This document shows positions 27,143 through 36,051 of a stretch of 64,000 nucleotides of DNA, piece by piece. This DNA comes from Raineyella sp. LH-20 (GTDB lineage: Bacteria > Actinomycetota > Actinomycetes > Propionibacteriales > Propionibacteriaceae): the NCBI RefSeq assembly GCF_033110965.1, contig NZ_CP137003.1:1054001-1118000 (forward strand), read 5' to 3'. The position numbers and the translations under genes are program-made. How positions within the stretch are numbered: the first letter of the stretch is position 1; each line of letters opens with the position of its first letter. The notes beneath the pieces are model-generated. The model had not been told where the DNA came from. It was given only the letters and a program-made list of their open reading frames with translations, and made no database searches.

Positions 27143-28420
27143 TCATTTTTCCACGCCGTCCTCGCCGTCTCCCACCGGGTGCGGGCCGGACGGGCCGGGC
27201 TCCGGACGGCCCGCCGCCGAGGGGCTCTCCGCCGGCCCCGCTCCGGCGTCGGCCGGCCGCCCGGTCCACGGCATCCAGCGCGGCATCGAGGGGACGTGGT
27301 GCAGCTGCCACTGCGGCCGGATCGGCGGCTCCTCGGCGTCCTTGGAGCGCAGAAAGACGTTCACCCATTGCAGGCGTGGACTGGAGTCGATCAGCAGCGA
27401 CTTCGCGAAGAGGGTCAGCGGCACGGCCAGGATCGACCCGAGCGCCCCGATCACACTGGTCCAGAAGATCAGCGAAACGAACGTCACAGTGGTGTTCAGG
27501 CCGACGGCGTCACCGGTGAACTTCGGCTGGATGATCGCCTGGATGACGAAGTTGAGCACCGAGTAGGCGATCACCACGATCAGCGCCTTCACCGGCCCAC
27601 CGTCCAGCAGGGCGACCAGGGCCGGCGGGACCAGACCGATGACGAAGCCGATGTTGGGGATGTAGTTGGTCACCCACGCGAACAGGCCCCAGGCCAACGG
27701 CAGCGGCACCCCGAGCGCGATCAGCACGATGGTGTCGAGCACCGCGACGATCAGGCCGAAGATGGTGTTGACCACCCAGTAGCGACGTACGCGGTAGCCG
27801 AAGTCGGCGAGCGCGGCGGCCAGGTACGGCTGGTACTGGCGCAGCGAGGCCAGCCGGCCCTCCATCGCGGTGGAGTCGGCCAGCAGGAAGGCCACCGCCA
27901 TCGCGAGCACGAAGATGATCGTGCCGGCCGAGGAGACCCCTTCGAGCAGGCCCTGCAGCACGTCGATGATCCGGCCCAGGTCGAGCTGGCCGAGCAGCAG
28001 GTCGGCGTTGGAGGTGTCGATCCCCCGCTCCGACAACCACCGCAGCACCTCGACCGTCATCTCGTTGACGGTGCCCGCGTAGCGCGGCAGCACCTGCACC
28101 AGCTGGGCGATCGACACCGCCGCACCGGCCAGGATGCCGAAGATCACCGCGTAGAGCAGGAGCAGCATCAGCAGGCTGGCCAGCCAGCCGGGCAGGTGCC
28201 AGCGCACCAGCCGCTGTCGCATCGGGCCGACGGTGAGCACCAGGGTCAACGCGAAGAACGTCGGCCCGACGATCCCGCCGATGTAGCGCAGCCCCACCGC
28301 CACGACGACCAGCGCCGCCGAGATGAGGATCAGGCTGATCCCCATCGGCAACGGCGCGTCGTCGCGGACCAGGGCGGCTCCACGGCCGCGTCCGGTACGG
28401 GTGGGCGGCGTCTCGCTCAT
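27143..28420 (-). CDS. AI-2E family transporter/permease
   Basis: 425 residues of the PF01594 family (TqsA/YdiK). About eight transmembrane segments, with the conserved GVPLPLAWGLFAWVTNYIPN and a C-terminal Pro/Ser-rich cytoplasmic tail. Some family members export autoinducer 2 or other small solutes; others have ion-transport roles, so the substrate is left open. It lies on the same strand as fumarase, 34 bp upstream of it, so some co-transcription is possible. Confidence 0.85.
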   Translation of the reverse strand: MSETPPTRTGRGRGAALVRDDAPLPMGISLILISAALVVVAVGLRYIGGIVGPTFFALTLVLTVGPMRQRLVRWHLPGWLASLLMLLLLYAVIFGILAGAAVSIAQLVQVLPRYAGTVNEMTVEVLRWLSERGIDTSNADLLLGQLDLGRIIDVLQGLLEGVSSAGTIIFVLAMAVAFLLADSTAMEGRLASLRQYQPYLAAALADFGYRVRRYWVVNTIFGLIVAVLDTIVLIALGVPLPLAWGLFAWVTNYIPNIGFVIGLVPPALVALLDGGPVKALIVVIAYSVLNFVIQAIIQPKFTGDAVGLNTTVTFVSLIFWTSVIGALGSILAVPLTLFAKSLLIDSSPRLQWVNVFLRSKDAEEPPIRPQWQLHHVPSMPRWMPWTGRPADAGAGPAESPSAAGRPEPGPSGPHPVGDGEDGVEK

Positions 28421-28450
28421 GATCGTGCCCCGGATCCCGGCACCGCCCCG

Positions 28451-29437
28451 CTAGGCCGGTTCCCCGACGGCCTCCCGCGCGCCGACGATCGCCGACGCCT
28501 GCACCGACTCCGGCAGGGTGAGGCCCTGCCCGACCTCGACGATCGCGTGCATCGTCTCCAACACGCCGGGCACGGAGGCCAGCGCCTTGGTCGTCACCAC
28601 CGACACCCGACGGAACCGCTGCTGCAGCAGCGGCTTGAGGACGAGGTCGACGTCGTGGCGGGTGGCCATCAGCATCAGGTCGGGCAACAGCGCGACCCCC
28701 AGGCCCGCGGCGGCGAGTCCCTGGAGCGCGATGTAGTCGTCGGTCTCGTACGTGATGTCGGGCTGGAAGCCGGCGACCGAACAGACATCGACCAGGTTGC
28801 CCTGACAGGACGGACAGCCGGAGATCCACCGCGCCCCCTCCAGCTCGCTGACATCGACCACCGGCTCGGTCGCCAGCGGGTGCGACCGCGGCATGGCCAC
28901 CCAGATGTGCTCCTCCAGGGCGGTCTGCCAGATCTCGTCGGGGTCGTGGCGCAGATCGGGTCGGCGCAGCGTCATGTTCTGGGAGTGGTATTCGTACACC
29001 AGCGCGATCTCGCAGTCGCCCTTGCGGAGCAGCTCGAGGGACTCCTCGGTCTCGGCCTCGCCGAGCCGGAAACTGACTCCCGGATGCTCGTCGGCCATCC
29101 GGGCCAGGGCCCCGGGCAACAGCGCCGCCGCCCCGGAGGCGAAAGCGCTGATCCGGATCTCGCCGCCGCGCAGGCCCGCGATGGCGGCGATCTCGGACTC
29201 GGCCCGGGACAACGAGGGCAGCACCTGACCGGCGTGCCGCAGCAGCACCCGGCCGGCGGAGGTGAGGCTGACCCCGCGGGACTGCTTCGTCACCAACGGG
29301 GTGCCCAGCTCCTTCTCCAGGCGCTGCATCTGCTGGGTGATGGCTGGCTGGGAGAGGCCGAGCTCGCGAGCGGCGCCCGACAGGGTGCCGTACTTGTCGA
29401 TGGCTGCGATCAGCCGCAGGTGCTTGACCTCGATCAT
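28451..29437 (-). CDS. LysR-family transcriptional regulator
   Basis: 328 residues. N-terminal winged helix-turn-helix (LIAAIDKYGTLSGAARELGLSQPAITQQM) and a two-lobe effector domain from about residue 95. A Cys pair, CPSCQG, lies in the effector domain near residue 208. The -10-like TAGAAT (29444-29449 on the minus strand) is only 6 nt from the ATG, so the transcript is probably leaderless. Divergent from the lipoprotein gene at 29536; the AI-2E exporter lies 30 bp downstream and may be a target. Confidence 0.88.
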   Translation of the reverse strand: MIEVKHLRLIAAIDKYGTLSGAARELGLSQPAITQQMQRLEKELGTPLVTKQSRGVSLTSAGRVLLRHAGQVLPSLSRAESEIAAIAGLRGGEIRISAFASGAAALLPGALARMADEHPGVSFRLGEAETEESLELLRKGDCEIALVYEYHSQNMTLRRPDLRHDPDEIWQTALEEHIWVAMPRSHPLATEPVVDVSELEGARWISGCPSCQGNLVDVCSVAGFQPDITYETDDYIALQGLAAAGLGVALLPDLMLMATRHDVDLVLKPLLQQRFRRVSVVTTKALASVPGVLETMHAIVEVGQGLTLPESVQASAIVGAREAVGEPA

Positions 29438-29535
29438 GTCGCGATTCTACGTGATACTTCTTTCGTTATCCATAAGTTGACGTGAATCGGGCATCGAACA
29501 CCGCCGTCGCCCGGACGGTCGGCTACCGTCGGGTC

Positions 29536-30120
29536 ATGCGATTCGGCGCCGCCGCCCTCCTTCTCCTGCTCCCCCTGCTCGGGGCCTGTTCTGCGGCCCG
29601 TACGCCCGCCGCGACGGTCTCCCCGGCGGCCGGCGACGTCAGCACGGTCGAGGCCTCGGGCACCCCGGCCCCCGACCTCACCGACGCGCCGAGCACACCG
29701 CCGGCCGGTGAGGTGCTCACCCTCGACCAGGCGGCCCACTTCCCCGACGGTCTGTCGATCCAGGTCGACCGCATCGCCGCCGCCACCGCCCCGGCCGGCG
29801 TGCTCGGCGCAGAAGGCACGGACGGGGAGGTGGTCGTCGCGGACGTGGTGATCACGAACTCGACCGCTACGGCGTACGACGCCACCAAGCTGGTGATCCA
29901 CGGCTACTATCGCGACACGGTCGGCGCGGTGATGCTGAGCGACACGGACGGCACCTTCGGGGTGGGCTTCGCCGGCGCCGTGCCGGCCGGGGAACAGCGC
30001 AAGGCGCACGTCGGCTTCGCCATTCCCCGCGAGGACGCCGGGAACGTCACGATCGCGGTCGATCCGAGTGACGGTCAGCACAATGCGGTCCAATTCCGGG
30101 GCACAGCGGTTGGGAAGTGA
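29536..30120 (+). CDS. putative lipoprotein of unknown function
   Basis: 194 residues from the ATG at 29536. A short signal peptide with a lipobox LLGAC marks a lipoprotein. A Thr/Pro/Ala-rich linker is followed by a beta-rich domain resembling DUF4352-like extracellular modules (VVVADVVITNSTATAYDATKLVIHG, then AHVGFAIPRED). A TACCGT box at 29524-29529, 6 nt before the ATG, suggests a leaderless transcript and supports this start over an upstream one at 29482. Precedes an LCP-family gene by about 55 bp, so a cell-envelope role is likely. Confidence 0.7.
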   Translation: MRFGAAALLLLLPLLGACSAARTPAATVSPAAGDVSTVEASGTPAPDLTDAPSTPPAGEVLTLDQAAHFPDGLSIQVDRIAAATAPAGVLGAEGTDGEVVVADVVITNSTATAYDATKLVIHGYYRDTVGAVMLSDTDGTFGVGFAGAVPAGEQRKAHVGFAIPREDAGNVTIAVDPSDGQHNAVQFRGTAVGK

Positions 30121-30175
30121 CCCGTCGATCGCGAGACTGGTCTGAGCACGACACCAGGCGTTCTGAGGATGACAG

Positions 30176-31165
30176 ATGACTGACAGGCACGTACCACGGC
30201 ATGCGGCGGAGGACTCCGTCGGGAAGAAGCGGCACCCGGTGCTGATCGCCGTCGGCGCCCTGCTCGCCGTCATCCTCATCGCCGTCGGCGCCCTCGGCAT
30301 CTACCTGAACGCGATCCGTTCGTCGTTCGACCGCAACGTGCAACGTACGAGCGGCGTCATCACCCCGGCACCGGACAAGAAGGGTGACGCGCTGAACTAC
30401 ATCGTGATGGGCACCGACACCCGCGACGTCGGCGCCGAGCGGGGCCGCAGCGACGCGCTGATGCTGGTCCACATCCCGTCCGACCGCAAGAGCATCACGA
30501 TCATCTCCTTCCCGCGCGACATGTGGGTCCCGATCCCCGAGCACGGCACCGCGAAGATCAACGCCGCGTACTCCTGGGGCGGCCAGGCGCTGACCGTTCG
30601 CACCATGCAGGACTTGCTGGGAGTGCCGATCGACCACATCGTCACCACCGACTTCCAGGGGTTCCAGGACATGACGACCGCCCTCGGCGGGGTCACCGTC
30701 TACAACCCGATCGCCAGCAACCAGGACATGACCTTCCCCCAGGGCGAGGTCACCCTGCAGGGCGAGAACGCGCTGGCATACGTACGGGAACGCTACGACC
30801 TGCCGCGCGGCGACTTCGACCGGGCCGAGCGGCAGCGCACGGTCATCCAGGCGATCATGCGCAAGGCACTGAGCGCCGACGTGCTGGCCAATCCGGGGCA
30901 GTTCACCAACTTCGTCTCCAGCCTCTCGAAGTACCTCACGGTCGACGCGGGGCTGACCGACACCGAACTGCTCAAGACCGGGATGTCGCTGCGCGACATG
31001 ACCGGGGACGACATCCACCTGATGCAGGCCCCGATCGCCGGGACCGGCTGGTCCGCCGACAAGCAGTCGATCGACCTCGTCGACGAGCCCAAGCTGGCCG
31101 AGCTGCGCGACGCCCTCAAGAACGACACCGTGGACCAGTACCGGGCCAAGTACCCACAGGGCTGA
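30176..31165 (+). CDS. LytR-CpsA-Psr (LCP) family protein
   Basis: 329 residues, one N-terminal transmembrane anchor (HPVLIAVGALLAVILIAVGA), with the catalytic domain outside. LCP proteins transfer lipid-linked glycopolymers (teichoic acids, arabinogalactan or capsule) to peptidoglycan. Family residues are visible: the acidic/Arg motifs TDTRDVGAERGRSDALM, the SFPRDMWV stretch and RGDFDRAERQRTVIQA. GAGGATGACAG lies directly before the ATG. Just upstream of trxB; in some actinobacteria trx genes lie near this cell-wall cluster at the origin. Confidence 0.92.
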   Translation: MTDRHVPRHAAEDSVGKKRHPVLIAVGALLAVILIAVGALGIYLNAIRSSFDRNVQRTSGVITPAPDKKGDALNYIVMGTDTRDVGAERGRSDALMLVHIPSDRKSITIISFPRDMWVPIPEHGTAKINAAYSWGGQALTVRTMQDLLGVPIDHIVTTDFQGFQDMTTALGGVTVYNPIASNQDMTFPQGEVTLQGENALAYVRERYDLPRGDFDRAERQRTVIQAIMRKALSADVLANPGQFTNFVSSLSKYLTVDAGLTDTELLKTGMSLRDMTGDDIHLMQAPIAGTGWSADKQSIDLVDEPKLAELRDALKNDTVDQYRAKYPQG

Positions 31166-31240
31166 GCCGGGACGGGGACCGGGAATAATGGGCCGGGCAG
31201 AACGGTTGTCCCGGCGATCCACCCCCGAGCAAGGAAACCC

Positions 31241-32176
31241 ATGAGCGACGTACGTGACCTGATCATCATCGGCAGTGGCCCGGCGGGCTACACCGCGGCC
31301 ATCTACGCCGCCCGGGCCCAGCTCAAGCCGCTGGTCATCGAGGGTGCGGTGGACGCCGGCGGCGCCCTGATGACGACCACCGAGGTCGAGAACTTCCCCG
31401 GCTTCCCCGAGGGCATCCAGGGCCCCGAGCTGATGGACAACATGCGGGCCCAGGCCGAGCGGTTCGGCGCGGAGTTCATCACCGAGGACGTCGTCGAGGT
31501 CGACCTGACCGGTGACGTCAAGGTGGTCAAGGACTCCGCCGACGACGTCCACCAGGCCCGTGCGGTGATCCTGGCGACCGGCTCCGGCTACCGTCGGCTC
31601 GGTCTGGCCGATGAGGACCGGCTGTCCGGACACGGCGTGTCCTGGTGTGCCACCTGCGACGGGTTCTTCTTCCGCGACAAGCCGATCGCCGTGGTCGGCG
31701 GCGGCGACTCGGCGGTCGAGGAGGCGACGTTCCTGTCCCGCTTCGGCAGCTCGGTGCTGATGATCCACCGTCGCGACCAGCTGCGGGCGTCCCGGATCAT
31801 GCAGGACCGGGCGATGGACGATCCCAAGATCTCCTTCGCCTGGAACAGCGAGGTCGCCGGCATCAACGGCAACGGCAAGGTCGAATCGGTCACCCTGAAG
31901 GACACTCGGACCGGCGACACGCGGGACGTTCCTGTGGAGGGCCTGTTCATCGCGATCGGTCACGACCCGCGCTCCGAGCTGTTCCGCGGCCAGGTGGAGC
32001 TCGACGAAGGCGGCTACGTACGGGTCGCGAAGGACAGCACCGCCACCAATCTCGACGGTGTCTTCGCTTGTGGAGACCTGGTCGACCACTCCTACCGGCA
32101 GGCGATCACGGCCGCCGGCACGGGGTGCTCGGCGGCCCTCGACGCCGAGCGTTGGCTCGCGGCACACGGAGCCTGA
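31241..32176 (+). CDS. trxB: thioredoxin-disulfide reductase
   Basis: 311 residues. FAD site [19 protein letters not shown] site [12 protein letters not shown], and the redox pair CATCDG (Cys-x2-Cys). Reduces thioredoxin with NADPH. AAGGAAACCC precedes the ATG. Thioredoxin follows 42 bp later and is probably made partly from its own promoter. In many actinobacteria trxB and trxA lie beside the origin, as here. Confidence 0.96.
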   Translation: MSDVRDLIIIGSGPAGYTAAIYAARAQLKPLVIEGAVDAGGALMTTTEVENFPGFPEGIQGPELMDNMRAQAERFGAEFITEDVVEVDLTGDVKVVKDSADDVHQARAVILATGSGYRRLGLADEDRLSGHGVSWCATCDGFFFRDKPIAVVGGGDSAVEEATFLSRFGSSVLMIHRRDQLRASRIMQDRAMDDPKISFAWNSEVAGINGNGKVESVTLKDTRTGDTRDVPVEGLFIAIGHDPRSELFRGQVELDEGGYVRVAKDSTATNLDGVFACGDLVDHSYRQAITAAGTGCSAALDAERWLAAHGA

Positions 32177-32218
32177 ACCCTCTGACCCGACCCACGGGGC
32201 GGGCTAGACTCCCGGCCC

Positions 32219-32551
32219 GTGGAGACTCCGATCCTGGACGCCGTGACGGATGCGACCTTCGCCGAGCGGGTGCTCGCGGCGAACGTCCCGGTGGTCGTGG
32301 ACTACTGGGCGCCGTGGTGTTCGCCGTGTCGTCAGCTCGATCCGATCCTCGAGGAGCTGGCCGTACGCTTCGGTGGCCGGGTCCGGTTCCTGCGGCTCGA
32401 CACCGACGCCAACGGCGTCACGCCGGACGTCCAGGGGGTGCGCGGCCTGCCGACCGTCCAGCTCTTCGTGGCGGGGCAGGAGGTCCGGCGGTTCCAAGGC
32501 GCGAAGACCAAGCTGGAGCTGCAGAACGCGGTGGAGTCGGTCCTCGCCTGA
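32219..32551 (+). CDS. trxA: thioredoxin with WCSPC active site
   Basis: 110 residues, one thioredoxin fold with cis-Pro in LPTVQLF. The active site is WCSPC (Cys34, Cys37) rather than WCGPC, so the Gly of the canonical motif is Ser. GTG at 32219 follows TAGACT (32205-32210) by 8 nt, a leaderless arrangement. Partner of trxB. The Ser variant may change redox potential or substrate choice, but this is inference. Confidence 0.93.
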   Translation: METPILDAVTDATFAERVLAANVPVVVDYWAPWCSPCRQLDPILEELAVRFGGRVRFLRLDTDANGVTPDVQGVRGLPTVQLFVAGQEVRRFQGAKTKLELQNAVESVLA

Positions 32552-32662
32552 GGGGGCCGATCCCGGGTGGCTGCGACCGCTCTCTGAGGGCCCTGACCAC
32601 CCCCTGGGGGCGCCGGTTATTGTTGACCGCGCCCCGACCGTGAGGTACCGACCGGAGGAATC

Positions 32663-33181
32663 ATGAGCACCACCCGAGGCAAGTCCAGGCAGATGACCGT
32701 GATGGTCACGATCGCAGCCGCTGTCGTCGTCCTGGGGGTCGTCGTCATGATCGGATGGCTGTCCTCCCAGGCCGGTTCCCGATCGTCGTCGGCCAATCCG
32801 GCCACGACACCGATCGTGCTGCCCCGCAAGGCCGGCGGCCTGATGATCGACCCGAACGCCGCCCCTTCGCCGACCACGATGGCGCTGGCCGACGGTCAGG
32901 CGCAGACCGTCACCGGCACCTACTACGAGGGCAACGACAAGGAACTGCTCGTGATGGCGGTGCGCCCGGTGAACGAGGTCGCCGGCCTGGTCGACGACCT
33001 CCGGATCACCACGGTGCGCCAGGTCGGCGCCGGCATGTGCGGCCGGTACAGCACCGGTCAGGACGTCTGCGTGGTCCGCAACGACAACGTCGCCGTGGTC
33101 GGGGTCGGCCTGGCCAACCAGAGCCTGGAGCAGGTCGTCGAACAGAGCGGCGTGGTCGCCACCGCCATCGTCTCCCAGTAG
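32663..33181 (+). CDS. membrane-anchored protein of unknown function
   Basis: 172 residues: short basic N-terminus, one transmembrane helix (MTVMVTIAAAVVVLGVVVMIGWL), a Ser/Thr/Pro linker and an outer domain with two cysteines (MCGRYSTGQDVC) that could form a disulfide. ATG at 32663 preceded by GGAGG. I do not recognise a family. It lies after trxA by about 110 bp, and an extracytoplasmic thiol role is only a guess. Confidence 0.6.
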   Translation: MSTTRGKSRQMTVMVTIAAAVVVLGVVVMIGWLSSQAGSRSSSANPATTPIVLPRKAGGLMIDPNAAPSPTTMALADGQAQTVTGTYYEGNDKELLVMAVRPVNEVAGLVDDLRITTVRQVGAGMCGRYSTGQDVCVVRNDNVAVVGVGLANQSLEQVVEQSGVVATAIVSQ

Positions 33182-33234
33182 GCCGCTCGGCTGATCGCAC
33201 GCTCGCCGTTGCGTGAGTAGGTCTGCGGCGCGGC

Positions 33235-33972
33235 TCAGGCCTTCTCGAGGTGGCGGCTGTGCGCGACGTACGCGTCCACCGACAGCGGCCGCACCGACTC
33301 GGCATGCAGCCGTGCCGCCACGGCGCGCGCGGTCTCGATCGCTGCGGGGTTGTTCGCGGCGGCGGTGACCAGATGTCCGGAGTCGGGCAGCCAGACCAGC
33401 GCCGGGGCGTCGAACACGCCCAGGGCGATCTTCAGCACCGTCGGGTAGAGGGCCCAGGCGCTGGCGGTCCAGTCGTCGGAGGAGACGATCACCACGCCGT
33501 CCTCGTGAGTGACCGGTTCGAACGGGGTCAGTGCGAAACGGCTGCGCACCGCGGAGAACACCTGGTCGGCGTCCACCTCCCAGGCGGACAGGTCGGCGGT
33601 CGACACGTACCCCTCGCCGTGGACGATCGCCTCCAGCAGGCCGTCCCCCACCGGGCGGGACAGGATCCAGTCGGGCAGGTCGGTCCCCACGACGGTCGGC
33701 GCGAGCTCGTTCACCGGGACGTGCGACGGCAGCGGCCCGGTGCTGACCAGCATGGCGTACGTCCAGTCATGGATCGCCGTATCGGTCAAGTTGCCGACGG
33801 CGACGAAACCGCCCACGTCGAGGATCCGGAAGCTCCCGTCGCGGTAGGTCACCCGCAGTTGCTGTGCGCTCAGCGGGGCGACCTGGGCGCCGGCGCCGTT
33901 GGGCGCGGCGGGGAGGATCGTACGCGCCGCCTCGGCGACCTTGTCCCGGATGTCCTCGACACTCTCGTTCAC
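33235..33972 (-). CDS. hypothetical protein, cytoplasmic
   Basis: 245 residues, no signal or membrane segment. The middle alternates hydrophobic strands and short helices (VTYRDGSFRILDVGGFVAVGN, ALYPTVLKIALGVFDAPALVWLPDSG), which could be a nucleotidyl or YtpQ-like fold, but no motif identifies it. Start at 33972 overlaps the stop of the GNAT gene (ATGA), so the two are coupled. Function unknown. Confidence 0.6.
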   Translation of the reverse strand: MNESVEDIRDKVAEAARTILPAAPNGAGAQVAPLSAQQLRVTYRDGSFRILDVGGFVAVGNLTDTAIHDWTYAMLVSTGPLPSHVPVNELAPTVVGTDLPDWILSRPVGDGLLEAIVHGEGYVSTADLSAWEVDADQVFSAVRSRFALTPFEPVTHEDGVVIVSSDDWTASAWALYPTVLKIALGVFDAPALVWLPDSGHLVTAAANNPAAIETARAVAARLHAESVRPLSVDAYVAHSRHLEKA

Positions 33973-34625
33973 GAGGACAGCCTACGGGGGCGGGAGCGGT
34001 GCGCCGGCTCCGCCCCTGGGGCAGGCCGGCGGGGTGGTTCCTGGCCGACCGGCGCCGGATGGCCGACCAACGCCCGCACCCCGTCGAGGACCGCCGACCA
34101 GGACGGCAGCCAGGTCCGGGTGGCCCGCAGGTCCATCCGCAGCCGCGACGCGAGCGCGTCCTCCCGCAGCACCCGGAAGCCGTGCGCCAGCAGCCATCCC
34201 TCCGGTGGGGCGACGCAGGTCGCACCGGTCCGGGAGGCGCGGATCTCCAGCCCGGCGACCTTACGACGGACCAGCAGGCCGGCCAGTTCCTCGAGCAGCC
34301 GCCGGCCGATCCCCTTGCCACGATGGTCCGGGTGCACCCAGAACTGCAGGATGACGGCGGCGTCGGGGCTCACCCCGGCCGAGGCGTACGGTCCGCGCAG
34401 CGGCGCGTTGAGTGGCGGGGAGATCAGCACGTGGCCCACCGTGGTGTCCCCGATCCGGGCGCGGACCCCGCAGAACCCCCAGGTGTGCGCGGCGGCGTCC
34501 ACCCAGTTCTGTCCGGAGCCCGGGGGGACGTTGTGCGGCAGCGGGCAGTCGGCGCAGACCGCCGGGAGCCGGAGCACCCCGCCGGGCTGCAACGGCTCGA
34601 CCTTCAGCTGTTCAGCGCCGGCCAT
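33969..34625 (-). CDS. GNAT-family N-acetyltransferase
   Basis: 218 residues. The acetyl-CoA-binding motif A reads VHPDHRGKGIGRRLLEELA after the conserved strand VILQFW. A Pro/Arg-rich tail of about 40 residues follows. Two Cys (LPAVCADCPLPH) near the N-terminus are unusual and could bind metal. ATG at 34625; its stop overlaps the next gene. The substrate is unknown. Confidence 0.85.
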   Translation of the reverse strand: MAGAEQLKVEPLQPGGVLRLPAVCADCPLPHNVPPGSGQNWVDAAAHTWGFCGVRARIGDTTVGHVLISPPLNAPLRGPYASAGVSPDAAVILQFWVHPDHRGKGIGRRLLEELAGLLVRRKVAGLEIRASRTGATCVAPPEGWLLAHGFRVLREDALASRLRMDLRATRTWLPSWSAVLDGVRALVGHPAPVGQEPPRRPAPGAEPAHRSRPRRLSS

Positions 34626-34706
34626 GGCCCCATCCTATTCCCGGGTACGGCACGGACAATCTGAACATCGCGGCCCCTGACGGGCCCGAGTGGCACACTG
34701 GGCGGG

Positions 34707-36032
34707 GTGAGCTCGATGGAACCTCAACGCCGCGACACCCGACTCGACCTTTACCATGACCGCTACGCCGCCCGAGCGTTCGGTATGAAGGAGTCGGCCG
34801 TACGAGCTCTCTTCGCCGTCGCGAACCGACCCGAGGTGGTCTCGCTCGCCGGCGGCATGCCGAACATCGCCGATCTGCCGCTCGATGTGGTCGCGAACGC
34901 GCTGAGCGACATGATCCAGTCCGCCGCCGGCCCCAAGGCCTTGCAGTACGGCTCCGGCCAGGGTGAGCCGATGCTGCGCGAGCAGATCTGCGAGGTGATG
35001 GCGGAGGAGGGCATCAAGGCCCACCCCGACGACGTCACGGTGACTGTCGGCAGCCAGCAGGGTCTCGACCTGGTCACCCGGATCTTCTGCGACCCCGGTG
35101 ACGTCATCCTCGCCGAGGCGCCCAGCTACGTCGGTGCGCTGAGCACCTTCGCGTCGTACGAGACGCAGGTCGTACACGTCGAGATGGACGAGGACGGCCT
35201 GGTGCCGGAGCGGCTCCGGGAGGCGGTGCTGACCCTCACCGCGGCCGGCAAGAAGGTGAAGTTCCTCTACACCATCCCGAACTACAGCAACCCCAGCGGC
35301 ATCACCATGACGTTGGAACGCCGCAAGGCGGTCCTCGAGGTGGCCCGGGAGACCGGTCTGCTGGTCGTCGAGGACAACCCGTATGGCCTGCTCGACCTGG
35401 AGGGCGAGCGGCTGCCGGCGATCCGCTCGATGGAGAGCGAGCAGGTGCTCTACCTGGGCTCGTTCTCCAAGACCTTCTCCCCCGGGTTCCGGGTCGGCTG
35501 GGTGCTGGCCCCGCACGCGGTCCGCGAGAAGCTGGTGTTGGCGCAGGAGTCAGCGACGCTGTCCCCGCCGACGTTCTCCCAGTACGCCGTGTCGACGTAC
35601 CTGAAGGCGCACGACTGGCGCCACCAGATCGACGTCTTCCGCAACATGTACCGGGAGCGGCGCGATGCGATGCTGAAGGCGCTGCCCGAGTACATGCCCG
35701 CCGGCAGCACCTGGACCCACCCGCGCGGCGGGTTCTTCATCTGGCTGACCCTTCCGGCTGGCATCGACTCCCAGGCGATGCTGCCCCGCGCGGTGACGAA
35801 CCGGGTCGCCTACACCCCGGGCACCGCCTTCTACGCCGACGACCTGGGTGCCCGCAACATCCGGTTGTCCTACTGTTATCCGACCCCGGAGCGGATCCGG
35901 GAGGGGGTGCGGCGGCTCGGTGAGGTGTTGAACCGGGAGTCGCAGCTGAACCGTACGTTCGGCGTGCACCCGGGGGCCACCCATCCGCACAGCGTCGAGG
36001 AGCCCACCAGTCCTCGCCCCGACCAGGCCTGA
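34707..36032 (+). CDS. PLP-dependent class I aminotransferase (2-aminoadipate/LysN-like)
   Basis: 441 residues of fold-type I. The Schiff-base Lys is in LGSFSKTFSPGFRVGW, and the PLP region carries TVGSQQGLDLVTR and NYSNPSGITM. The N-terminal LAGGMPNIADLPL matches the LysN/aminoadipate or aromatic aminotransferase group without the helix-turn-helix of MocR regulators. GTG at 34707 follows CACACT (34694-34699) closely, so the transcript may be leaderless. Starts a rightward run with ddl and SURF1. Substrate not determined. Confidence 0.87.
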   Translation: MSSMEPQRRDTRLDLYHDRYAARAFGMKESAVRALFAVANRPEVVSLAGGMPNIADLPLDVVANALSDMIQSAAGPKALQYGSGQGEPMLREQICEVMAEEGIKAHPDDVTVTVGSQQGLDLVTRIFCDPGDVILAEAPSYVGALSTFASYETQVVHVEMDEDGLVPERLREAVLTLTAAGKKVKFLYTIPNYSNPSGITMTLERRKAVLEVARETGLLVVEDNPYGLLDLEGERLPAIRSMESEQVLYLGSFSKTFSPGFRVGWVLAPHAVREKLVLAQESATLSPPTFSQYAVSTYLKAHDWRHQIDVFRNMYRERRDAMLKALPEYMPAGSTWTHPRGGFFIWLTLPAGIDSQAMLPRAVTNRVAYTPGTAFYADDLGARNIRLSYCYPTPERIREGVRRLGEVLNRESQLNRTFGVHPGATHPHSVEEPTSPRPDQA

Positions 36033-36051
36033 CGAGCGTCCAGGAGGAACG

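Noticed and set aside
27143-28420. AI-2E exporter as evidence of quorum sensing
   Set aside because: The family includes transporters with unrelated substrates and no luxS or receptor gene is nearby.
34707-36032. MocR-type regulator
   Set aside because: It has the aminotransferase fold but no N-terminal GntR helix-turn-helix.
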